64,000 nt of DNA from Aplidium turbinatum (Eukaryota > Chordata > Ascidiacea > Aplousobranchia > Polyclinidae). Under the pieces are notes generated by a model, which was given only the letters and a program-made list of their open reading frames with translations, was not told the DNA's origin and did not search any database. The stretch is taken from positions 26,171,824 to 26,235,823 of the forward strand of contig OU964919.1 of NCBI GenBank assembly GCA_918807975.1, written 5' to 3'. Numbering within the stretch: the stretch's first letter is position 1; the number at the start of each line of letters is the position of its first letter. This document shows, piece by piece, positions 56,309 to 64,000 of the stretch. The position numbers and the translations under genes are program-made.

Positions 56309-56432
56309 TTGAAAAATATAAAGGTCTGTTAGTGACAAATTGACATTCTTGTAAAGTACTTCTGGTTCATTAGCTTGCCCGTTTATTGAACTGTGCAGTA
56401 TCATCATATCTTTTGAATCGATCCAATAAATT
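56309..56432 (-). CDS. LRP-like gene, exon 1 of this window: YWTD blade
   Basis: Acceptor TTTTCAG above 56432, donor GTAAGG below 56309. The 124-bp exon starts with one base of a split codon, then 41 codons in phase 0 out. It encodes IYWIDSKDMMILHSSINGQA and then VNLSLTDLYIFQ. IYWID is a YWTD-type repeat. The intron to exon 2 is only 272 bp. Upstream exons must lie beyond this point, but I find no further exon up to 64000. Confidence 0.85.
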
Positions 56433-57388
56433 CTGAAAACAAAAGGAATGCCTTTTAAGTAACTACCATTGCTTGCTTTCAGTCAATCAAGAAAAAAGTA
56501 TTGCGACAATGAGAAACAAATATACTTCCTAAGAATACTAGGAAATGTGGCATGTATAGGTTTATACCAGGGGAACAGGCGTAGCCAGCTAAACATTTCG
56601 GGTGGGGGGAAGATAAGTATTTTTAAACATATAAGTGAGCCCTGCTCATTCTAAGAGTTCTTTAAGCCACTCAAAAGTAAAACTTTGTCAAATGATGGTG
56701 TAATAGAGTGTGGAATTTTTGTTTAAAATATTTCGAGGAGGGAGAAATTGTGCCTATTAGTCCCCATAACTACACCCTTGGCCAAGAGTGCCCAAAGTCG
56801 TGTCTTCTATTGTTTGTTTTTTTATTTCCCGCACCTGTTGTTACACGCTCTCTTATTTTTGGCTCGCAGGCACACAGAAATGATACCACTTCAATTCGCT
56901 TTTTTTTTTAAACTAATGAGGACAGCATTTTCTCAGACAAGAAAATTGTCTATGATACAAGAAGAAATCTCGCCAAAAGAAGTTAGGATCCCCTTTGCGT
57001 CATAATTGTGAAATTAACTATTATTGTCCTGTAAAGTACAGTAATGACTAATGAGTGATAGTATATGATACAGTCAGCAATTATTCATTTGTTTGTTATC
57101 CAATTCAACGATCGCTTTCGTGGTTCTGCCACAATTGACAAAAACTTATTGCTATTAACTTCTTTCTGCGTGAATCCTGATGAGGCTCCAGCCCACCTGT
57201 AGCTAATTTATTGTTGACAAAGATAAATTGTCAATGTTAAGCATTTTGGAATATGGTAATTTCAAATAAATTGGGCCTTTTACATGTTGGCCTTTTACAT
57301 TTTTCCAAAAACTGCGTAGGTCTATAAATGGCGTAATCTGCACAAATTGCACGACACTCACCCCTTCATATTTTCTTACACAAATAGA
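56433..57388. other. Intron sequence, possible small MITE
   Basis: CCAGGGGAACAGGCGTAGCC at about 56567 and ACTACACCCTTGG at about 56770 could be eroded termini of a small element, but the match is weak. Nothing else supported. Confidence 0.35.
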
Positions 57389-57640
57389 AACCAGCTCAGC
57401 GGCCGAGTGATTTCGCTTTCGGCTCTGGTTCTGATAGGTCTGAGATCGATTCCAGGTTGGGTCAAACCGAAGACTTTAAAAACGCTACCTGTTGTGTTCT
57501 CTCTTGCATAACGCAGTGAAAATATGTCTGGTAATAATGTGATGAAATCGTAAACCTGATTAAAAATGAACCCTGTGGCTAAAAGCCGTAGCCGATGTAG
57601 AGAGACCATAAATCAAACCATAACATTATCATTATTATAA
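57389..57640 (+). mobile_element. tRNA-derived SINE
   Basis: The A-box-like CAGCGGCCGAGTGATTTCGC at about 57397 and the B-box-like GAGATCGATTCCAGG at about 57441 form the head. A body of about 150 bp ends in an ATT-rich tail (CATTATCATTATTATAATTA). Similar flanks, TTACACAAATAGAA before and TTACACAAACAGAA after, look like a target duplication with one difference. Confidence 0.75.
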
Positions 57641-57699
57641 TTACACAAACAGAATGCCAGCTCTTCTGTGTTTGCAACTCAGTGGTTGTCAACCACAGT

Positions 57700-58560
57700 G
57701 TTGTCAACTCTGTGGTTGCGCGTTAACAGGTGGTACACATGTCGTCGTTCCGTAGTGGGCGGTTTGTAGCTGGCAAGGTTCGGATTTTTTTGGTTTTAGA
57801 AAGACGTTTCTGAGGGTTCGTGAACATAAAAAGAGGCGGACTGGTAAATCCAGGTCTTTGAAGGCTTTCTTTACTTTACGGTCCGCGTCGTCGTCGCTCA
57901 TAAAATGAAATTCAAAATGTATTGGGTTATATGGTGTCTGGGGGGTTGTCTGTTTTGCTGGTATGGTCGTTGTTTGGGTGGTTGCTTTAGGAAGTCCTTG
58001 GGGTATCTGTTGTCCTCGATCGTCTTCTCGAATTCCGTCAGGTGTGGTGTTGCTTTATTTGGTGAGGAATATCCATCCTTTCTTCTCTGGAGTATGGTCT
58101 TCTTGGTACTTGTGGGTATGGCCGAGTCGAAGTGTGGGAGTAGTTTTGTCTGCTTTTTTTCTGGTAGAACTCGTGGTGGATTGTACGGTTCTCTGTCAAT
58201 GTTTATAGTGAAATCCAGTAGTGAGATGGCGTTATCTGCTGTTGGTAGTTTTATTTCAAAGTTAACAGCTGGGTGCGCTTGATTGACAGCGTTTTGGATG
58301 GCCAAGGCTTCCCTGTTGTTGACTGTCAGCAAGAATGTGTCGATAATGTATGGAATGTAGAGGGTGAGGTTTGTCTGTTTCCGCCATGTCTGCTTTTCAA
58401 GGGTGTCCATGAAGAGGATGGCGAGGAGTCCAGATACGACGTTTTCCATTGGTAGACCGTCAACTTGGCTATAGAACTTCTCCTTGAATGTGAAGACGTT
58501 GTTTTGAAGGATAATCTCGAGGAGGGAACAGATCTCTTCAGGGTGGAACAGGCTTTAGAA
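57700..58560 (-). mobile_element. Penelope-like element, RT fragment
   Basis: On the minus strand, 58449-57898 encodes VVSGLLAILFMDTLEKQT, then YIPYIIDTFLLTVNNREAL, HPAVNFEIKLPTADNAISLL and DFTINI. This is the RT palm region of Penelope-like retroelements. The following part (about 57890-57704) has LDLPVRLFLCSRTLRN and CQLQTAHYGTTTCVPPVNA, the cysteine-bearing linker before a GIY-YIG domain. The nuclease itself is not here. The element is an incomplete, decayed copy. It runs in the same direction as the host gene. Confidence 0.8.
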
Positions 58561-58879
58561 TTGAAGTGAGATGTTTTAAAAATTACCTGCTGTCTAACTG
58601 TTATGAATACAAATAAAATTTAAAAATTCCTACATACAGCGGAAAATATTTTATTGAAGCAATTCTGTGCGAAAAATAAATTAAAGATGGACTTGCAAGT
58701 TTTGTAAATATTTTTTTGCCGTCAGTTTAAACTACAATAGCAAAAAAGAAAATAGTAAAAATAATTTGTTGTGGCCATCTTAGGGCCCCAAAATATAGCT
58801 TACAGGTGAAAACTGGTAATCTTATGTTTTCCTATATTTGTTCCATAAATGTAATAAACGAGGTAAGAAATTATGGAAA
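58561..58879. other. Unassigned AT-rich sequence
   Basis: Nothing recognised. Confidence 0.4.
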
Positions 58880-59050
58880 AAAGAGTGTTGAAACATTTGC
58901 TGTTCCTTCATTTATAATTCCTGTTGGAATTGCAGTACTTGATAGTATCATGTTGGCTATGAAATAGGGATACCAATAAATGGTGGCGATATTGCCTTGG
59001 TATTCGAATTCATGGTATATCAGATAAAATAGCTAACATTATCAAAAATA

Positions 59051-59333
59051 TGTTTCTCGGCAGCCGATTGTAGCAAGAATTGACAGCGATAGACACCGTG
59101 TTTGGCCCATGAGGCTGGGCTCGTCAGTATCACACCACTAATACTTGCCACAATGGTACTCGACCGCCCAGCTTTCTTGCTATAATCGGCTGCGGAGAAC
59201 CAATTTGTTGATTGGATGGACTGAATGGCTAGCGTAGAAGCTACACTATTATGGCTATTGAATCGCAACTGTTCGCTGTATTAGTGAGTTCAGCTTTGTG
59301 TTGATAGCCGGGAAGAACGCCCATTTTTTCAGA
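59051..59333 (-). mobile_element. Hammerhead-type small retroposon, copy 3
   Basis: A 283-bp insertion flanked by a perfect 13-bp duplication ATTATCAAAAATA (59038-59050, 59334-59346). Minus-strand order: GGCGTTCTTCCCGGCTATCA start, about 110 bp of body, inverted repeat 1 (GCAGCCGATTATAGCAAGAA), the hammerhead, inverted repeat 2 (TTCTTGCTACAATCGGCTGC), and a short A-rich end. It has no coding capacity. The two 20-bp inverted repeats enclose the ribozyme. Confidence 0.78.
59086..59133 (-). ncRNA. Hammerhead ribozyme motif, type I
   Basis: Minus strand: GTGATA (stem I) - CTGACGA - stem II GCCCA/TGGGC with loop GCCTCA - CAAA - CACGGTGTC (minimal stem III, ending in the cleavage-type GTC) - TATCGC (closes stem I, one G-U pair). 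Stem II is a perfect 5-bp pair. Two core changes are seen relative to the CUGAUGA/GAAA consensus (CTGACGA, CAAA), so this copy is probably inactive. The related copies keep CTGATGA (28 kb) and GAAA (9.6 and 28 kb). Confidence 0.65.
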
Positions 59334-59639
59334 ATTATCAAAAATACATACACGAATGGCACTGCACAAATCAAAACAGAAAACCTAAGCGATAAACTAA
59401 AGAGTCAGAAAGGAGTGCTCCAACGTGACACTTTTGCACCTGCTATGTTTACAGCTTCAGTTGAAAAGATATTTAAAAGGGGAAATCTGAGACTGGACTT
59501 GTCATTAATGGATACTAGGCTGTGCCAAAAAATGGCGAGATTCATGGATTTTTTTTTAACTTTCTGAAAATTTGTAGTAGACTCTTACAAACACAAATTT
59601 GAAAAAAAAATTGAAAATAATGACGTCACACGGTTGCGC

Positions 59640-60130
59640 TGGGCGTTTCTATGGTTATAGTCCGGCAGCCCGTGACGTATTTGTAACATCATAAGGTACA
59701 AAAGGTTTGAATGTTTTATCAACCTTGCCCCACTGTGGGATGTTCAGAAACCCACATCCGAGGTTTCACTGCTGGGGCGTTTGGGGGCTACGGCCCGGTG
59801 AAAAACCAATTTTGGGGGTCAAAAAAACATCATAAGGTACAAGAACAAAACCTACGCCAGATTTTATGCCTTCACTTGTAGACTTTGGAACAAGTCGATC
59901 TGGGTGCCCCAGGTGGGGCATTCCCGAATAAGGGGCCCCCAAAGTTGGGGCAAAATACGTAAAAATAACATCATAAGGTACAAAGATGGAACTTCTTTCA
60001 TCAGTTGGGGCATGTTCCACTGAGTACGAAACAACTTTTCTTATGGCCCCAAGGTGGGGCTTAACCTCATTTTGGGGGTATAACCCCTAAAATTCACAAA
60101 ATTAACATCATAAGGTAGGAAAAGGTTTGG
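59640..60130. repeat. About 140-bp tandem repeat array, left part
   Basis: AACATCATAAGGTA recurs at 59687, 59828, 59969 and 60106 (spacing 141, 141, 137). Each unit has GGTGGGGC or similar G-rich words and CCCCCAAAGTTGGGG-type palindromes. Units have diverged. Interrupted at 60131 by the element that follows. Confidence 0.85.
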
Positions 60131-61256
60131 TTAGTTGAGCCGGGTAACGGTTGATCCATCCAGTTTTATCACAACGTCGTGCATGATTAGTCAACCGTTT
60201 AAACGAAAATATGGAAAAACTTGAAGTCCATCAGCACATGTAGTTTTAGGGATTTTCCACAAGCAGAAAAATTGTGAAGCAGTTAAATGTAAAATGGTGG
60301 GTAAAAGTATAGTTTTGAGAGAAATAAGAAATGTGTTATTTTTTCCTACGATGTTTCATCGTTGTCTTAATCGAAATTCTGGGATAGGTATGGGCAACTT
60401 ACCCTTTGTTTTAATAGTTCTCGTTGCTTGATTAGCCATTTGTTTATTGGCAATTTTTTATGAATTTTGAAAATGGCGGCGATGTCAACAGTTGAGCCAC
60501 TTGCAATGTTGACGGTTGAGCCATGTCTTTGTCATAAGGAATGTAGTTTATGAGCCGATGGTCCTTACGTACTGCCCTAGTTTTGTTGTACCGTACTGTA
60601 ATTGATGCGTAGAGCTGGTGGCGTAGCCGGGGGCGGTCCACTTCCTCCCTTAAACTTCCATAAGTAATTCTTTCTGCAACGCACCAATTTGAGGGTAATT
60701 TTTTTAGCACTCCCCCCCTTATATTTTTGGATAGCAACGCCACTGTTTGCTAATGTTCGTTTTCTTCACAACCTTGCGAAATTCTTTCAGAAAGATAAAA
60801 GCACCTTCGTGCAAAGTTCACTATTCAATGATTCTCAGTGTTTTCAGTAGTATAAATTTCTGTTCGTTCAGTTTTCACTGTTATTTCATTTTAAGACACC
60901 AGACACAATACGTAGTTTAAACATTTTTTGATTGTTTATTTGCAAGATGTTCAAGAGAAGAGTTTATTGTGTTTGTTGCAGATTGAGCTCTCTTTTGGGA
61001 TATCTTTTGGAAGTGAAATAATTAGTGGATCCACCGTGAACAATGGGTGGCTCAACCGTGAAATTTAGGGTATCATTTGAGCCGGCTGAGTGTCAATTTC
61101 AAAATGCCGATAAATGATATAAATCGGAGTCAGTCGCAAACACAAACTGCTCACAAGAACCGCAAAAGACTGAAGTTTATCATGATGGATTCGGATTTTT
61201 GATAAAGTTTGTCTTTAAATTTTTATTGCAAAAACATCGATTTCTGGCTCAACTAA
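60131..61256. mobile_element. Inserted element with TTAGTTGAGCC inverted ends
   Basis: TTAGTTGAGCC at 60131 and GGCTCAACTAA ending at 61256 are inverted ends, and the insertion cuts the tandem array. GTTGAGCC/GGCTCAA words recur inside (60492, 60515, 61050). No transposase. A smaller nested element may lie at about 60611-60747 (GGTGGCGTAGCC and GCAACGCCAC ends). Confidence 0.6.
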
Positions 61257-61545
61257 CTAGACCTTCCCCTACATCGATGAAACCAGGTGTAGGTGATAGT
61301 ACCTCACTTACGGATTTCAAAACATTAAAATTTGGTCGCCCCAGGTGGGGCATTCCCGAATAAGGAGCCCCCAAAGTTGGGGCAAAATACGTAAAAATAA
61401 CATCATAAGGTACAAAGATGGAACTTGTATCATCAGTTGGGGTATGTTCCACCGAGTTCGAAAAAACTTTTCTTATGGCTCCAAGGTAGGGCTTAACCTC
61501 ATTTTAGGATATACAACCCCCAAATTCAAGGTTGTAGCCTATTTG
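61257..61545. repeat. About 140-bp tandem repeat array, right part
   Basis: Continues the array after the insertion. 61335-61500 is nearly identical to 59905-60070 (CCCCAGGTGGGGCATTCCCG, AAGTTGGGGCAAAATACG). Confidence 0.85.
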
Positions 61546-61858
61546 GATGAAACAAAGTGTTTACAAAACGTCAAATTGTTTTTTGCTTCAGCTGAGGATT
61601 TTTCCTAGCACAAAGACTGATACCGGGTGCGAAAGTCATAATTCCATAATAAGCAACTGCGCTATAATTTATCTATAATTTAATATTTCACCGGTTTTAA
61701 TATTTCACCAACTATAATTTAATATTTCACCGGTTGAAGACTGTAGTGTACAGTAGCATACAATGTGATAATGATTCGGAGGTCACTGGCAGCTGAAGTT
61801 GTAGATCTTCAACCGTATAAAAAGCAGAAACGGATGACAGAGCTCATTTTTTTGGCTC
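61546..61858. other. AT-rich spacer with short repeats
   Basis: TATAATTTAATATTTCACCGGTT is repeated at about 61675 and 61712. Otherwise nothing. Confidence 0.5.
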
Positions 61859-63195
61859 TTGAGGATGAAAAGAGAATTCAAACGCACAAGGCTTTGCAAA
61901 ACTTTCCTACGATTGATTAATTGTGGATGGTGTCCCTTGCCTTGGGTATTCCAAGGACACCTATGTGGGTCCGATGGAATGCAAAAGTATTCGAAGATAA
62001 CTTCCCAATACAGTAGATCTCGTACCTTCCGCAGATCAACCAGTCTCCCCCCAGTCTGCAAGTGGTTGCTGAAACAATGACAAGATCTTTGCAGATAGCA
62101 GATGAATGCCAGCAAGAGTACATGTGTGGTACATACGATCTGGCCATTGCAAAACATGCCCTCACCATTCAAGAACAAGAAAGTCCAAAATATGACCGTT
62201 TGTTCATATTACTGGGTGGTTTCCACATTTGCATGGCGGTTTTTAAAGCTATGGGTAAGTACTTGGATGGTTCAGGTGGTCCATACATCCTAACAGAAGC
62301 TGGTATTCTTGCTGAAGGATCCCTTAACGGGTTTCTGCGTGGTACTCATTACCATAGGTGCAAACGAATACACGTTCTTTTCGGAGCAGCATTAGGAATC
62401 TTGCATTTTAATCAATTCTTGTTACAATGCCCTGCTCCTGAAAATCTGGACGAAGAACTACGTCGTTTATGTATTTGTCCATCCCAGTCAACAATTGGCT
62501 TTTTGGATGACGATGTTAAAGACTTTTTGAGTTTCTACCAAGAATTTTCAAGGAAAACCGAAACAGGAAAAAATGGCAAGACTGCCCAGTACTGGTATGG
62601 ATATTGGATACTTAAAACTTGTCAAGACGTACCTCCTCTTTGCTCGTAGTATTCATTCTGCAAATCATCAGTTGTTTGTGCACTGCATAGGAGAGATGTC
62701 AAGCGTGTTCTTCATTTTCAACCAACCAAATCATGCAAGATGGATTTTGCGACTGCAGGATAACATGCTAAAAATGGAAGAAACTCATCCTGGAATAAGT
62801 GATCTGTTTGAACAAGGCATCTTGTCCGTAAAAAGAACTAAAAAAACTTCTGTGGATGTGCTGTTGATCAAACTTTGGAGCAAACAATCAATGCAGAATC
62901 CGCCAATTGATTCACTGGGATTACGTCTTTCACCAATTCAATTGGTGCCAGACAGATGGGCACTTACCCACTTTATGCGCCATCGATCCTTCACCACTTC
63001 TATGAAGATCTGGGAATGACATCAGCAGAGGAAGCAGCATTTGACCTTCGTCCTTCAAGCATCGATAGAGATCGCAGACATTTGCATAAACTAATGCAAA
63101 AAATAAGTAGTACAGTTAATCTATTTAGTGCAAGCTTCGATGTATCCTTTTTATTCAATATTAGCACAGGAAAAGCAGTCGCTCCTGCCACTTAA
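61859..63195 (+). pseudogene. Unnamed protein family 3, C-terminal half
   Basis: Linked frames: VSLALGIPRTPMWV (about 61930), VVAETMTRSLQIADECQQEY, YDLAIAKHALTIQEQESPKY, LLGGFHICMAVFKAMGKYL, GGPYILTEAGILAEGSLNGF and RGTHYHRCKRIHVLFGAALG, then QYWYGYWI, NHARWILRLQDNMLKMEETH, FEQGILSVKRTKK, and a last block, PLYAPSILHHFYEDLG. I recognise the LG.FH..M.....G....GSGG and N.ARW blocks from a multicopy uncharacterised family of cnidarians, arthropods and fishes, probably transposon-borne. A stop at about 62010 and two frame changes make it a dead copy. No terminal repeats found. Confidence 0.65.
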
Positions 63196-63729
63196 AATTT
63201 TCTTTTGAATGTTTTTCAAAAAGGAACTAAGGATAGAAACAAATGTTCCAGCCAATTGTTCACCAAATCAAACGTCATATAAAAACCGTTATGGTCTACT
63301 TAACCTAGCTGGCATCTTACGTCATGGAAATTGCTAGAAAATGTCCAAATATTGCACCATCGGTCGTAAGACCTGATGAAATATTGCATCACTACCTTTG
63401 AACACCGGTTTGAATTGCGTGACAATGCTTTTCATTATTGCGTCACAGTTACTGTGTACGTGCATTTGAGATATTGCAAATCATTCTGGTTATTTGTAAA
63501 ATTGTTTGTTGGAAGTCGGTCGCATATTTAACTGTTTGCTTGGTGCTTGCTAGCTGGAGAAATTTTCCGTCTTTTAACTAAATAATCTGTTCTGTAGTGA
63601 CAAGTTTTAGTGGTGTACGGCGTTGCATTCCAGTTTCGACAGCCAGGTGGCTAATTTTACAGAAGTACAATTTTGAATAGACGTTTCAAAGCAGTGTTTC
63701 TTTTTCGGTCATTACATACAGACGAACGG
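63196..63729. other. Intergenic or intron sequence with nothing recognised
   Basis: No supported feature. Confidence 0.4.
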
Positions 63730-64000
63730 ATTCGGGAATCTTAGTTACAATTTTCCCACGAAGAGATTATGGTTTACCGCTGTGACCAACAAATTTATAA
63801 GTCAATGCCACCAGGACCCTAGCACCTTCAACAAGCCAATACGTAGAAACAAAATCTGCAACTTTGCTTCTGAAGCTGCCGTTGTGAAAAGCATAACTCG
63901 CGAAAGCAAATTTTCTCAGTTGAGAATGGAACGCAATTTGATGGGAAGGCTTCTATGTTTAGCAGTAAATCACAAGGTAGACATGGAAGTGATGCTGTTT
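63730..64000 (+). pseudogene. Unnamed family 3, N-terminal fragment
   Basis: The frame from about 63823 reads FNKPIRRNKICNFAS, then FSQLRMERNLMGRLLCLAVN and HKVDMEVML. In family 3 the block RDLFGRLLGI.... .DI..VL lies N-terminal to the part seen at 61.9-63.2 kb. It comes after that part here, so this is a second copy running off the right edge, or a rearranged one. Confidence 0.5.

Larger units (their letters stand above)
58880..59570 (+). mobile_element. RTE-like LINE fragment, split by a hammerhead retroposon
   Basis: Frames 58995-59050 (ISDKIANIIKN) and 59334-59567 (KNTYTNGTAQIKTENLSDKL, KKGVLQ-like SQKGVLQRDTFAPAMFTA) continue each other across the insertion. IKNTYTNGTA.I and KGVLQGDT..P are RTE-type RT blocks. 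Only about 130 codons of the RT remain. The coding continuity marks the pre-insertion site exactly. Confidence 0.75.

Noticed and set aside
56560-56790. Small MITE with CAGGGG...CCCTTGG ends
   Set aside because: The end match is weak and no target duplication is visible.
1-64000. LTR retrotransposons, endogenous retroviruses, Polintons
   Set aside because: I saw no long terminal direct repeats, protease-integrase order, capsid or protein-primed polymerase blocks.
1-64000. CRISPR arrays or bacterial operons
   Set aside because: The tandem repeats here are satellites or minisatellites, and the gene structure is spliced and animal-like.

Overview
Organism and overall picture. This is AT-rich animal DNA from a genome with long introns and dense transposons. 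I cannot name the species. The retroelement mix (Penelope-like elements with GIY-YIG nuclease, RTE/BovB-like and CR1/L2-like LINEs) and the very diverse hAT and Kolobok-like DNA transposons suggest an aquatic invertebrate or lower chordate. No bacterial genes, operons, CRISPR or ribosomal RNA genes are present.

Host gene. The whole window appears to lie inside one large gene on the minus strand. Nine exons, read from 56432 down to 3251, encode part of an LDL-receptor-related protein (LRP): the end of one YWTD beta-propeller, an EGF-like module, a complete second propeller, and another cysteine-rich EGF-like module. All eight exon junctions keep the reading frame and have GT/AG splice sites, giving about 493 codons without a stop. 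The introns, from 0.27 to 20 kb, hold nearly everything else.

Layout by coordinate. 1-3.2 kb: fragment of an unnamed transposase-like family and a LINE 3' end. 3.25-4.83 kb: exons 9 and 8. 4.8-13.1 kb: Tc1/mariner element, 89-bp tandem repeat, hAT MITE, hammerhead-type retroposon, SINE, fragment of a second unnamed family. 13.1-14.4 kb: exons 7 and 6 with an RTE LINE between them. 14.4-34.3 kb (20-kb intron): tRNA-like relic, one arm of a segmental duplication broken by RTE, Penelope-like and nested hAT/LINE insertions, then a hAT element containing a Kolobok-like THAP transposon. 34.3-34.5 kb: exon 5. 34.5-46.0 kb: hAT elements and a 3.3-kb transposon with roughly 400-bp inverted ends. 46.0-46.1 kb: exon 4. 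46.1-53.2 kb: nested hAT elements, fold-back element, THAP remnant, SINE. 53.2-56.4 kb: exons 3, 2 and 1 with the second arm of the duplication. 56.4-64 kb: SINE, Penelope-like RT, RTE LINE split by a hammerhead retroposon, 140-bp tandem array, third unnamed transposase-like family.

What stands out. (1) A small retroposon family with a type I hammerhead ribozyme motif; two copies have perfect 13-bp target duplications. (2) Two unnamed protein families that share an ordered set of motifs (D, xDxT..NTG, H-x-NE, GP), one of them inside a long-TIR transposon, which suggests a poorly described DDE-like transposase group. (3) Several nested insertions whose order can be read from exact target-site duplications.
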